A stretch of DNA of 64,000 nt from Streptomyces lomondensis (GTDB lineage: Bacteria > Actinomycetota > Actinomycetes > Streptomycetales > Streptomycetaceae). The position numbers and the translations under genes are program-made. Under the pieces are notes generated by a model. That model did no database searches, was not told the origin of the DNA, and worked only from the letters and a program-made list of their open reading frames with translations. The stretch is taken from assembly GCF_014651035.1 (NCBI RefSeq), contig NZ_BMWC01000003.1, forward strand, positions 124,001-188,000, written 5' to 3'. Shown one piece after another: positions 7,865 to 17,400 of the stretch; position 1 is the first letter of the stretch; the number at the start of each line of letters is the position of its first letter.

Positions 7865-9372
7865 TCCCAGATCTCCTCGGCGTCCTCGTCGGTCGGTTCG
7901 TAGGGCTCGGGCGGGCCGCCGTGGGTCCACGGAGTGTCCTCCTCCGCGGGCAGGACGGACGGCATGGACTTGGGATCGACGGAGGTGTACGTGACCGTCT
8001 CGCCGACCTCGGCCAAGGTGCCCGGCGGCGCCGGGGGCTTGCGCGCCCGGTTGAAGCCGCCGTTGAGCTGGACCACCACGGTGTGCCCCTCGCCGTCCGG
8101 CACCACCTCGACGATCTGTGCCTTCTGCCCGGGGCGCGCCGGGCACTTGACCTCCTTGCCCGCGGTGAGCCGTACGGGCAGCTCGCTGTGCACGGTGATC
8201 GTCGGACGCCACACCATGGACCCGGGCCGTGGGCCGGGAGCGAAACGGTCCTCGTCGCGGGCCACGACCAGCCCCGTGAACGCCTCGCCCGACAGTTCGT
8301 ACTCCGCCATCACCAAGGGGTCGTCGAACGCCCGTTCCGCGTCGTAGCGCGCCATCGCCTCCTCCAAGCGCGCCAGACGACGGGCCGCGCCCACGGCGTG
8401 GTCACGGCGGGCCTGCGGGCGGCCGTCCTCGTCGAGGTAGGCCGTGTACTCGCTGAACAGCCGACGGTCGTACGTCCACCGCTCGGCCACGTGCCCGCCC
8501 TCGGGGAGCCCGCGCAGCAGATCCACCCCGCGCCACACCAGCTCCCAGGTCGGCAGCATCTGGCCGCGTAACTCGCGGTCGATCTGGCGGCCGACGGCCT
8601 CCCGGCCACGGCCGTCGCCGGCCTCGTCGTAGCGGGACATCAGGTCGTGCAACGTCTGGTCGAAGACGACGTCCGTCGCCGGTCCCGCCGGTGGGAAGCG
8701 CAGCGGATCCTCCGCCTCACGGGCGGCCTGCGCGCCGGTGAGTCCGTCGGGCGGGTCGATCCAGGCCAGCAGGGAGGCAAGGTGGGAGTCCTCGGCGGGG
8801 CTCTGCCCGGTCGCCCAGTGGGCGGAGAGTAGCCGGGTCATGGCCTGAAACAGGCAGGAACCGGGAAACTCCGCCCGGTCCGCGAACCACGTCAGCCACT
8901 TGCCGAGGGCGGGCACGGACGGGTCCACGGCATACGGCCCCTCGACGGCACGCAGCCGGGTCAGCCGACCGAGCAGCCGGACGTACGCGATGCCTTCGCC
9001 GCCCGGGACCAGGAGCTGCGGCGCGCGCAGGAAGCGTCGACGCTCCTCCTTCTCCGCGCCGCGGCCCACGGTGTAGGTCTCCGTCTCCGCCGTACGGCAC
9101 TGGTCGATGTACGGCAGCAGCAGTGCGGCAAGACGCTGGGTGAAGCGGAACCGTTCGGCTCGGTCACGTGGTTGACGCACCGTCAGCAAGGTCGGTCGCT
9201 CGCGGTCCGTCCCGGCGAGGGCGGCGAGCGGGGCGCACGCCTCTCCGGCGAGGGTGAGGGGGACCAGGACGAAGGGGTGGTCGTCGAGGTGGGCGTGGCG
9301 TACCGTCGTCAGCCGCTCGGCGCGGCCCGTCTCGGTGGCCCGGAGCGCGGCTACGGCGGCGAGCGTGCTCAT
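7861..9372 (-). CDS. Unknown protein between the Fe-S nuclease-like protein and the SF1 helicase
   Basis: This 503-residue protein belongs to no family I recognise. It overlaps both neighbours by 4 bp (ATGA), so translation is coupled and stoichiometry with the helicase and the Cas4/AddB-like protein is likely. The N-terminal half is Leu/Ala-rich and helical. The C-terminal 150 residues look beta-rich (VWRPTITVHSELPVRL, KAQIVEVVPDGEGHTVVVQL) and end in an acidic tail. No catalytic motif is evident, so a structural or nucleic-acid-binding subunit is plausible but unproven. Leu268 is encoded by TTA (8569-8571 on the plus strand), the codon read only by the bldA tRNA in Streptomyces. Production of this subunit may therefore be tied to development. 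Confidence 0.85.
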   Translation of the reverse strand: MSTLAAVAALRATETGRAERLTTVRHAHLDDHPFVLVPLTLAGEACAPLAALAGTDRERPTLLTVRQPRDRAERFRFTQRLAALLLPYIDQCRTAETETYTVGRGAEKEERRRFLRAPQLLVPGGEGIAYVRLLGRLTRLRAVEGPYAVDPSVPALGKWLTWFADRAEFPGSCLFQAMTRLLSAHWATGQSPAEDSHLASLLAWIDPPDGLTGAQAAREAEDPLRFPPAGPATDVVFDQTLHDLMSRYDEAGDGRGREAVGRQIDRELRGQMLPTWELVWRGVDLLRGLPEGGHVAERWTYDRRLFSEYTAYLDEDGRPQARRDHAVGAARRLARLEEAMARYDAERAFDDPLVMAEYELSGEAFTGLVVARDEDRFAPGPRPGSMVWRPTITVHSELPVRLTAGKEVKCPARPGQKAQIVEVVPDGEGHTVVVQLNGGFNRARKPPAPPGTLAEVGETVTYTSVDPKSMPSVLPAEEDTPWTHGGPPEPYEPTDEDAEEIWE

Positions 9373-10493
9373 GCGGCACCACCCCGGCGCAGTCGGCGCA
9401 GCCGTTCCGCCGCGCGCAACTGGTCGATGGCGGCAGTCTCGGCGGGGCCGGGCGCGTGCACACCCTCCAGGTACGCCAGGGCGGTGCGGGTGGAGTCGAC
9501 GCCCGGAAGCGTGTTGCGGACCCTGCCGCCCAGCCGGGTAGGGGAGGCGCAGGCCGTGGCCTCGTCCCGGCAGTAGCGGGCCATCTCGCAGAAGGACAGG
9601 CAGTCGGGAGTGTAGGAGGCGTCCAACGCGCCCACCGAGGAGTCAAGTTCGTCCACGTCGCGGTCGGTGTCCAGGGTCGCCGAGGGCGGCAGAGCGAGTG
9701 CGAGGTCGTCGGCACGGCGCAGCCGGGTCAGCTGGAAACGCAGGGCGTCGAGTTCCTGGCGGAGGTCCACCAGACGGCCGTAGGGGCGGTTGGAGAAGTC
9801 CTTGGGGCAGATGAGCAGGAACTCGTGGGCGATCTGCTCCGGGTCGAGGTTCAGCTCCTCGAAGGTGCGGTGCAGGGCGAGGACGGACACGGCGGCCTGC
9901 TTCGCGGTCTGCGCGACAGCCGTCGGGTTCGCCTGCCCGTCGATCGCGGGAAAGGAGCGGATCTCGGCCACGTAGAACTTTCCGCCGACCCGGTGGGTCA
10001 GTGCCTGGGGCTCCAGATGAGCCGTCTGGCCGGCGACCTCCAGCGTCAGCAGCGGCCGGTCCAGAATCAGGCGCTCGTCGCTGCCGGAGGCCAGGCGGGC
10101 CAGCAGACCGCGGGTCTCCTTCGCCCGCCGGGTCAGGGAGGTGTCGCCGCCCACCGCGTTGAGGTCGGTGACCCCGGCTTCCTGCACGGGAACGCCGAGC
10201 TGTTCGCGCAGCAGCCGGATGAGTTCGGCGTAACCGCCCCACTTCACCAGGGCCTCGAACGCCTGCTCCCGTGCTATGGCGAAGGGCGACTGGCCGAAGC
10301 GTGGTTCGTAGCCCATGCGCTGGGCGAGCAGGGCCTTGTCGACGCCGGCGGCATCCAGTACAGCACGGCGGGAGCAGGCCGGGTTGGCGGTGAGGGCGGT
10401 TATTTTCCGCGCGGTGTACGGCTGTGGGGGGCGCGGCCCGCGTAGGGCGGCGAGCCGGCTGCCGGGAGGGTCAACAGGGTGCTGCGGAGGCAT
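9369..10493 (-). CDS. Cas4/AddB-like Fe-S PD-(D/E)XK fold protein with altered active site
   Basis: In this 374-residue protein the cysteine pattern is that of Fe-S nucleases of the Cas4/AddB/Dna2 group: one N-terminal Cys40 and a C-terminal C298-x3-C302-x5-C308. Between them sit Glu161 (HLEPQAL) in the place of the usual Asp, then Glu177-Ile-Arg179 (YVAEIRSF) where active enzymes have E-x-K, and a Q-rich helix (AQTAKQAAV) like motif QxxxY. The fold assignment rests on this motif order. The Asp-to-Glu and Lys-to-Arg changes suggest weakened or lost cleavage, perhaps a DNA-binding or end-sensing role. It is translationally coupled to the next gene and lies 79 bp after the coiled-coil gene. Confidence 0.75.
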   Translation of the reverse strand: MPPQHPVDPPGSRLAALRGPRPPQPYTARKITALTANPACSRRAVLDAAGVDKALLAQRMGYEPRFGQSPFAIAREQAFEALVKWGGYAELIRLLREQLGVPVQEAGVTDLNAVGGDTSLTRRAKETRGLLARLASGSDERLILDRPLLTLEVAGQTAHLEPQALTHRVGGKFYVAEIRSFPAIDGQANPTAVAQTAKQAAVSVLALHRTFEELNLDPEQIAHEFLLICPKDFSNRPYGRLVDLRQELDALRFQLTRLRRADDLALALPPSATLDTDRDVDELDSSVGALDASYTPDCLSFCEMARYCRDEATACASPTRLGGRVRNTLPGVDSTRTALAYLEGVHAPGPAETAAIDQLRAAERLRRLRRGGAA

Positions 10494-10572
10494 CTACTCT
10501 TCTTACCCGGTGTCGTGACACGGTGGTGTGCAGTGGCGGCTTGGAGACGTTCGCGGGTTCCCCGGCCGGGCG

Positions 10573-11466
10573 CTAGAGGCCCGCACCGCGCGCATCACGC
10601 AGGGCGTTGTGCAGCGGTGCCGCGCCGAAGAGCTGTTGGCTTTCGGTGAGTTGAGCGCATGCGCGGTCAGCGGCGGCGCCTCGCTCCGCGTCGTCGGCCT
10701 CTTGGTGGACCGCAGTTTCGGTGCGCGCCGCGGAGATCACCCGGGCCGGGTCGAGGTCGTCGTTGTCGTACGCGCCGGGGATGTTCAGCGCGAAACGGCG
10801 CAGCAGTTGCCAGGCGGCGTCCGACGGTGGATGGCCGGCCGCGGTGAGCCGTTGGATCTGCTCAGCGGTGCCGACGGCATGGGTGAGGAAGTCGACGCGC
10901 AGGCTGAGCGGTCCGATGACGCGCCGCTGGAGCGGCCAGACCGACACGGCCAGCAGACCACGCGCGGGCGTGAGCCGGTCGTGGGTGAGGGCCGCGCAGA
11001 TGTAGTACGGGCGGGCGTACCCCTGGGCGTTGAAGGACCGTTCCTCGTCGCGGCGCAGCGAGGCGAGCTTGGTGGCGACGAGCGGCTCGCTGAAGAACGC
11101 CTCGTACACGGAGGAGATGAGCTTCGGAGCGGCGGGGGCGCCGAGCAGGGTGAGCGACTGGTGCACCTGTTCGCGGACGGGGACGGCTGCGTGAGCGGAA
11201 CGTTTCCCTCGCGGTACCGGCTGTGAAGGGGGCGCTGCGGCGCGTGTCGCCCGAGGGGCGGGTGGGGGAGGCGGGGCCTGCTGCTCACCGGCTGCGGCCT
11301 CGGTCGCCTCCTCGGCGTCCAGCGCGTCCTCCCAGGCGGCCTCCGCCTCGCGCAGTTCGCTGCGGATCCGGGAAGCGGCAGCGGCGTCACGGGCGCGGCG
11401 GGCCTCGCGCAGCCGGGCGCGCAACTGCGACAGCCGCTCTTCCAACTCCTCCAGCGATGCGGTCAT
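10573..11466 (-). CDS. Coiled-coil protein of unknown function, first gene of the leftward operon
   Basis: This 297-residue protein opens with a charged heptad-like coiled coil (residues 1-50, LEELEERLSQLRARLREARR), followed by a Pro/Ala linker (65-95). A globular domain from about 100 to 270 contains SVYEAFFSEPLVATKLASL and YYICAALTHDRLTPARGLL. I do not recognise the domain. It faces the Cas4/AddB-like nuclease gene across a 143-bp divergent promoter region and lies 79 bp upstream of the second Fe-S protein gene, so it probably heads a four-gene operon. An adaptor or scaffold role is possible; nothing in the sequence shows catalysis. Confidence 0.8.
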   Translation of the reverse strand: MTASLEELEERLSQLRARLREARRARDAAAASRIRSELREAEAAWEDALDAEEATEAAAGEQQAPPPPPAPRATRAAAPPSQPVPRGKRSAHAAVPVREQVHQSLTLLGAPAAPKLISSVYEAFFSEPLVATKLASLRRDEERSFNAQGYARPYYICAALTHDRLTPARGLLAVSVWPLQRRVIGPLSLRVDFLTHAVGTAEQIQRLTAAGHPPSDAAWQLLRRFALNIPGAYDNDDLDPARVISAARTETAVHQEADDAERGAAADRACAQLTESQQLFGAAPLHNALRDARGAGL

Positions 11467-11496
11467 GTCGGCAGCCTACCGCTCCGGCCATTGAAT

Positions 11497-11537
11497 TCCA
11501 AGCTGTGCCAATCTTTTCCAAAGTTCTGCGTTACGCT
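11497..11537 (+). promoter_or_regulatory. Helically phased CCAA repeats and -10-like box in the divergent promoter
   Basis: CCAA occurs at 11499-11502, 11509-11512 and 11519-11522, exactly 10 bp apart. The flanking heptamers TTCCAAG, TGCCAAT and TTCCAAA start at 11497, 11507 and 11517. Eight bases after the last heptamer lies TACGCT (11532-11537), a possible -10 box for the rightward operon. The stretch is clearly less GC-rich than its surroundings. Direct repeats placed 8 bp before a -10 resemble SARP-activated promoters, although those usually have 11-bp spacing. Confidence 0.45.
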
Positions 11538-11609
11538 CGGTGGTGATGGCGCATCCGAGGTCTCGGCTGGGCCCGCTGAACACTGCGCTTCGGCCGGAAA
11601 GGGGAGGAC

Positions 11610-13241
11610 ATGGCGGACGCCACGGCATGGCGCAAGCCGCGATGGATGACGGGGGACGAGAGCCTGGTCCGGGTGGGGCCCGGGACCGGGACGGGCGGTG
11701 ACGACGCGCACACCTGCCCGTCCCGGGACGCGGCCAAGGCCAGGCCGGCGGTCCGGGCGGGGGTGGCCTCCAGGTTGCCCCAGGAGCGGCTGGAGGACTT
11801 CACTCTCGGCCCGGTGTGCGAGGCCCTGGACCTGATGGAGTTCGACGGCACGCCTCTGGAGCGGGCGCTCAGCGCCCTGGCCCAGCGCCCACGGCCCCTG
11901 CATCCCGGGCATCTCGCCTACGCCGAGCACGCCGTCCGTCTCTACACCGGCCGACGCGACCCGCACGGCCTCGTACCGGTGAAGCCGTACTGGGTCGTGC
12001 GCAAGGACAACGGTCGGCGCTGGGAACTGTACGCGTGGTGGCGGCGTTATCAGTCGGCCGACGGCCGGCTGCGCGAGTACCGGCGGCTGAGGCACGCCGA
12101 TGCGCGCGCGTCCGCGCCGGGCGAGACAGCCGTCGCCGCGTACGCCGCGGCCTTCGGCGCCAACGCCTCCTGGCCGCGGCGCTGGCACCAGGAGTTTCCG
12201 CTGCACCGTGCTCCGTCGCGGGTCACGCATGTACGGATCGTCGAGGTCGGCCTGGGCGACGGCTCCGAGTCCGTCCAGTTCGAGGGCACCGTCGCCGAGG
12301 CCAAGGCGTACTACGACACGCATGGCGACGCTCACGTCAGAAGCGTCGTCAACGGCGGCACCCCGCGCCCCGGCTCCGCGTGCGTCGACTGCAAGCAGTT
12401 CACGGGGTGCGACACCGTGCACCGCTCGCCTGGCGTACTGGCCTTGCCCTCGCGCAGGCTGCCGCTGCGCAAGGTCTCGGTGAGCGATCTGCGCTATCAC
12501 GTGGTGTGCCCGGCCCAGGGCTTCCTGCGCTCTCTGCACCTGCCGAAGACGGACGAGTACAGCGACGCGGCCAAGCTCGGCCAGGCGGTGCACGCGTGGA
12601 TCGAGAAGCTGCACCGACGGGACGGATGGCCGCCCTGTACGGCCGCCGACATGCCGGCCGAGGGCGAGAACTGGACACGCGGCCGATGGCAGGTCCCTGA
12701 CGAGGAAGCCGAACTGGGCCGCAGGATGCTCCTGCAGCACGTGGCCGCCTGCCCGTTCCAGGACTCCGGACTCATCGAGCAGGCCGAGTGCGAGCCGCTC
12801 CGCGTGGTCCACGACACCGCCGCGCAGGCCCTCGTCATCGCCAAACCCGACCTCCTCTACCGGGAGGACGGCTCCTGGGTATGGCGCGAACTCAAGACCA
12901 CCCGCAAGGCCCTGCGCCAGGGCACTGACCCCTTGGACACCTATCCCCAACTCGCCCTGGCTGTCGTCCTGCTGGCCCGCGGAGCGCTCGGCGGTGACCC
13001 GAGCGGCTCCCGGGTCGAGGTGGAGATCCTCCGGCCCGAGGATTCCACCCCGTACGTGATCGACCCGACCGACCCGCGGCGGGTTGCGAAGGCCGAGGCC
13101 GTGCTCCGTCGGTACGCCGGACCCTGGCGCGAGGACGACCAGTGGGAAGCCAGGCCGGGCCGGCACTGCCAGTGGTGCCCCGTCTCCCGGTGGTGTACGA
13201 GCGCCGCATCCGGCGAGAAGGCGGAGGAGGAGCAGGGATGA
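11610..13241 (+). CDS. Cas4/AddB-like Fe-S PD-(D/E)XK nuclease with a second N-terminal cysteine cluster
   Basis: This 543-residue protein starts at ATG 11610 behind AAAGGGGAGG. The C-terminal half has the complete Fe-S nuclease signature: Cys300 (YHVVCPAQGF), motif I His328 (GQAVHAWIE), Asp414 (AKPDLL), Glu427-Leu-Lys429 (WRELKTT), Gln447 (YPQLALA) and C520-x2-C523-x5-C529. Known relatives cut single-stranded DNA ends (Cas4, Dna2, AddB). The N-terminal half ends in another C258-x2-C261-x5-C267 without visible catalytic residues, as if a dead nuclease domain had been duplicated. It heads the rightward operon, and its stop overlaps the next start (ATGA), linking it to the pPIWI-RE genes. Nuclease call firm; partnership inferred. 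Confidence 0.85.
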   Translation: MADATAWRKPRWMTGDESLVRVGPGTGTGGDDAHTCPSRDAAKARPAVRAGVASRLPQERLEDFTLGPVCEALDLMEFDGTPLERALSALAQRPRPLHPGHLAYAEHAVRLYTGRRDPHGLVPVKPYWVVRKDNGRRWELYAWWRRYQSADGRLREYRRLRHADARASAPGETAVAAYAAAFGANASWPRRWHQEFPLHRAPSRVTHVRIVEVGLGDGSESVQFEGTVAEAKAYYDTHGDAHVRSVVNGGTPRPGSACVDCKQFTGCDTVHRSPGVLALPSRRLPLRKVSVSDLRYHVVCPAQGFLRSLHLPKTDEYSDAAKLGQAVHAWIEKLHRRDGWPPCTAADMPAEGENWTRGRWQVPDEEAELGRRMLLQHVAACPFQDSGLIEQAECEPLRVVHDTAAQALVIAKPDLLYREDGSWVWRELKTTRKALRQGTDPLDTYPQLALAVVLLARGALGGDPSGSRVEVEILRPEDSTPYVIDPTDPRRVAKAEAVLRRYAGPWREDDQWEARPGRHCQWCPVSRWCTSAASGEKAEEEQG

Positions 13242-14461
13242 GCGCCCTGGACACGAGCGCCCCGCACACCGAGGACACCCGTCCCGGCTCGGAAACCGCC
13301 GCTCCCGAACCACCGGCCGCGGCCGGCGGAGGCCCGGACGAATCCCTGCTGCGGCAGATCGCCGGGGCCCTGGCCTGCCTGTCCCGGCTGCGCACGGTGC
13401 CGCATCCGGTCTACCCGGCCAAGGTGCAGAACGCCTACAACCGGCTCGTCCTGCATTGCCTGCGCCGCGGCGAGCAGCCACCGGGCAGCGTCCCGGAGAT
13501 GGTCCGCTGGGCGTGCGAACGTCCCCTGCGGGCATGGCCGCTGGACCTGCCCGCCGAAGCCCGGACCGTCGGCGACCTGCTCGTCGATCCCGAGACCCGG
13601 CTGCCACACCAACTCTGCCTCGAATGGGAGGTCGACGCCGCCGACCCGGCGGCCGAACTCTTCGAGAACCAACGCATCCTCGAAGCCCTCGCCGAGTGCC
13701 GGTCCGCCAGGAACCCCAGGGCCTACACCGCCTTCCGGTCCCTGCTCACCACCAGACCGGTCCTCACCGGCGCCGAACTCGCCCTGCTGGGCGGGGACCC
13801 CGAGTGCGGCATGCTCCTCCAGCACGTCATCAAGCGGTGCTACGAACCGGTGCCCGCCTCCTACCGGCGCGCCGACGGCACGTACCAGCAGTGCGGACGC
13901 TGCCGCTGCCTGATGGTGCCCCTGCCCGACGGCGGCCACCGGTGCGAACTGGACCGCTGCCGCCGGGACGGCACGACCGGCACCGGAAACACCCTGCGTG
14001 CCGACCAGGGCGGCCTCCACCAGCTCAGCCGCCCCCTGCGGATGTTCGTCACCAGCCCGGGACTCGCCGAGACCGACCTACAAGCCGCCCTGCGCAGGAG
14101 GTTCGGCATCACCGCCGAGATGTGGCCCCACTACGACGCCTACGACCTGCGCGTCCCCCTGCCAGACGGCCGGTTCTGGGCCGTGGACGTCAAGGACCGG
14201 GTGAACCCCGTCCAGCTCGCCCGCACCCTCACGCCCTTCCGCACCGACCCGCCGTACGACCGGGCCTTCCTCGTCGTGCCCCGTTACCGCTTCCGGGACA
14301 ACGAAGCGTACGGCCGGCAGTTCCGGCGCCACCTGCCCGACGCCCTGGGCGACCGGGTCACCCTCCTCGACGACCGGGCCTTCCTGCGTCTGGTCGGTGA
14401 CGAGCTCGCCGCCCGCCCGGGCACACGCCCCGACGCCATGGAAGGAGACCGCCATGCGTGA
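13238..14461 (+). CDS. pPIWI-RE-associated Y domain / REase-fold nuclease
   Basis: This 407-residue protein starts at the ATG overlapping the previous stop, with a GGAGGAGGAG site just upstream. After a disordered N terminus, residues 35-200 form a helical region matching the position of the pPIWI_RE Y domain. A zinc-ribbon-like set follows: C219-x2-C222-x-C224 and C236-x4-C241. Residues 270-390 are a restriction-endonuclease fold: Glu278, Asp303 in HYDAYDL and Asp317-Val-Lys319 in FWAVDVKD. Established context is the three-gene pPIWI-RE island, in which a REase-fold DNase, a DinG-type helicase and a PIWI protein are encoded side by side. It overlaps the helicase gene by 8 bp. Confidence 0.85.
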   Translation: MSALDTSAPHTEDTRPGSETAAPEPPAAAGGGPDESLLRQIAGALACLSRLRTVPHPVYPAKVQNAYNRLVLHCLRRGEQPPGSVPEMVRWACERPLRAWPLDLPAEARTVGDLLVDPETRLPHQLCLEWEVDAADPAAELFENQRILEALAECRSARNPRAYTAFRSLLTTRPVLTGAELALLGGDPECGMLLQHVIKRCYEPVPASYRRADGTYQQCGRCRCLMVPLPDGGHRCELDRCRRDGTTGTGNTLRADQGGLHQLSRPLRMFVTSPGLAETDLQAALRRRFGITAEMWPHYDAYDLRVPLPDGRFWAVDVKDRVNPVQLARTLTPFRTDPPYDRAFLVVPRYRFRDNEAYGRQFRRHLPDALGDRVTLLDDRAFLRLVGDELAARPGTRPDAMEGDRHA

Positions 14462-17400
14462 CCGCAGTGGCTGGCACCGCCGCTGCTCCCCGCGGCAGCT
14501 GAATGAGGTGTGGCCGGACGACCTCGGCTCCTTCCGGCCCGGTGACCTCCTCGACGTCGAACTCGGCCTGTACCTCCTGCAGAGCGTGACCCCCACCCGA
14601 GCCGCCATAGACGTATGGCCGCTGCTCGGGGGCTACCCCTACAGCGAGGCGTTCGGCGACGTACGGTCCGACGAGCAGCGCCTGCGCATCCTGCGTGCCC
14701 GGCACCACCTGTGGGACCTCAGGCGCGGACGGGCCTGGACGGAAGCGCTGACGGCGTACCTCGACGTGCCGCAGCAACTGCGCGGATACGACCTCGACGA
14801 CCCGCACTCCGTTCCGCGCCGCCGGCAACCCTCCCGCGCTGCAGGACGGTTCGACGTCTTCGAGGAACTGCTCACCCAGGCACCCGAGTTCGCCACCCGC
14901 AGCCTCCCGCTCGCCGAAACCGGCGAGTACACCTTCCGCGCACAGGACCGCGTGCACGCCGTGGAATTCCCGCAGGACCTGCTGATCGGGACGGTGCCGC
15001 GCGCCCACGCTCTGGACGTGCTGCCCGGCGGACAGGGCGAACCCATCGACGTCACCTGGGCGGAACTGGAGAAGGCCGCCGAAGCGATGGACTGCGCCGA
15101 AGCCGCGTCGGCGAACGGACACGGCAACGACTGGGCCGGGCGGCTGCGCCGCGTCAAACTGCTCGTACGCGACGACGAACTCGGCCGCTTCACCCGGAAG
15201 GGGCGGCTCAGGGTCGACCGGCTGCTGCACATGGTGGGCATGGTCGGCGCGGGCAAGTCCACGATCCGCGACATCCTCACCTACCACCTGGTCACCCAGT
15301 CGCCCCGCCGCGTCACCATCGTGGTCGGCGACGTCGCCGAGACCCTCGCCGTCGTCGAGCAGTTCCACCGGCTCGGCGTACCGGCCGCGCCCATCCTCGG
15401 CCACTCCACCCGAGAGCGGAACATCAGTCGGCTGCACCGCCGTACGGCCACCGCGGGAGCCGCGACCATGCTCGGCCACGACCACTCCGGGTTCGCCTAC
15501 CTGAGCAGCGCCTGTCCCGTGGACGTCCTGCGGGGCCTGGAAGCACGCCGGCCGCTCGGTATCCGGGAAGCCCCCTGCCTGGGGCTGTACACCGTTCCGG
15601 AACAGGAGGAAACCGCCGCGGCGGATCCCCTGCTCGACGAGGAGTACCCGACCGCGGAAGCCGCCCCCGCCGAAGACCGCCCCAAGCCGCAACGGCGGCT
15701 GTGCCCGCTGTGGCACCGATGCCCCCGGCACCGCGGCGCCCGGGATCTCGTCGACGCCCGCGTCTGGGTCGGCACGCCGGCCGGCCTGGTACACAGCTCC
15801 GTACCGCAACACCAGCACGACGAGCAACTGCGCTATCTCGAACTCGCCTGCCGCCTCACCGACCTGATCATCCTGGACGAGGCCGACCGCGTGCAGATGC
15901 AGCTCGACGCGGCCTTCGCCCCGGCCAGCACTCTGGTGGGCAAGTACCCCAACTCCTGGTTCGACGAGGTCGCCGTCCACAAGTTCCAGCAGATGGCGCG
16001 CGACGGACGGCTCCAGCTCTCGGCACGCGACGTCGACGACTGGACCAACGCCGTCAACACCGTCAGCGCCGCCACCGACCGGCTCTACGCCCTGCTGGTC
16101 AAGGACGACCAGCTCAGGCGATGGATCAGTGTCGACTACTTCAGCGCCTACACACTGCACAATCTGCTGCTCGACAGCTGGTTCCCCGGCCGGGCCCAGG
16201 GCGAGCAGCCACCCCCGGCCGCCCGCACGCTGGACGATGCCCTGCTGCGTTTCCGCGACGACCCGCTCCACGAACAGCCGGACCAGGGCGACGACGAGGT
16301 GACACCACTCGTGAACACCTTCGTGCACCTCACCCTGGAACTCCTCCACGCGCCCCAGGGCGCCCGCACCCGTGAACGGCTGCGCGCCACGCTCACCGGC
16401 ATCGTCGGCCAGGGCTCCGCCGCCCTCGAGCGGACCGGGATCGACGTCCAGGCCCGGCGTTTCGAGTTCACGCTGATCCTCGCCGCCCTGCACAGCCGGC
16501 TCGACTTCATGACCACACTGTGGCCGCGCGTCGAAGCCGCCCTCCAACTGGAGAACGCGTCCAACCAGCTCTCCCGCAGGCCACCCAAGGACTACGAGCC
16601 GGTCATCCCCGAATCCCCCATGGGCAACGTCCTCGGCTTCCAGTTCCGCCTCGACGACCGGGAGCGGGACGGCGGCCGCAGCGGCGAGCTGCGCTTCTTC
16701 CACTGCAACGGCGTGGGCCGGGAACTGCTCCTGCGCCTCGGTGACCTGTGTTCGGTGGACGGGCGTCCCGCCCCGCACGTCCTGCTCATGTCCGCCACCA
16801 GCTGGGCCGGCACCTCCAGCAGGTACCACCTGCACACGGAGGTCGGCGCCGTGCTCCGCCCGCTGGACGACGAGGTCGAGGCCGTCCTCGGCACCGAGTT
16901 CCGCAAGGAGTTCCTCCACTGGCCCGGCGATGACCAACCCCGTCCGGTGCGCCTGTCGGGCTGCGACCCCGAGGAACGCCCGCAGGCCCTCCTGGAGATG
17001 CTGCGGCAACTGGCCGTTCCCGACCGCAGCCTGCCCGGCTCGATCAGCAGGCTGGACACCGAACTCCGCGAGATCGACGACGAGGACCGGCGCCGCCTTC
17101 TGCTGCTCGTCGGCAGCTACGAGGAGGCACGCCGGGCTGCCGAGTACCTGAACCAGGTCCCCGAGTGGAACGGCCGCGTCGTCCAGCTCGTCTCCGACGA
17201 CGCCGACGCGGACACCGCCTGGAACCGGCTGCCCGAGGACACCGGGGTACGCACGCTCACCCGCGGCGATGTGAAGTCCTTCCCCACCGTGGGCGGTGAC
17301 CTTCTCGTCGCCCCGCTCCTGGCGGTCGAGCGCGGACACAACATCGTGCTGCCCGGAGGCAAGGCGGCGATCGGCAGCGTCTACTTCCTGGCCCGCCCCC

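Noticed and set aside
10231..10233. TAA on the plus strand inside the second Fe-S protein gene as another TTA codon
   Set aside because: It is out of frame; the codon there reads TAC (Tyr).
9369..13241. Cas4-like proteins as part of a CRISPR-Cas locus
   Set aside because: No repeat-spacer array and no cas1, cas2 or effector gene is present. The Fe-S nuclease fold is shared with AddB and Dna2, so the name Cas4 describes the fold only.
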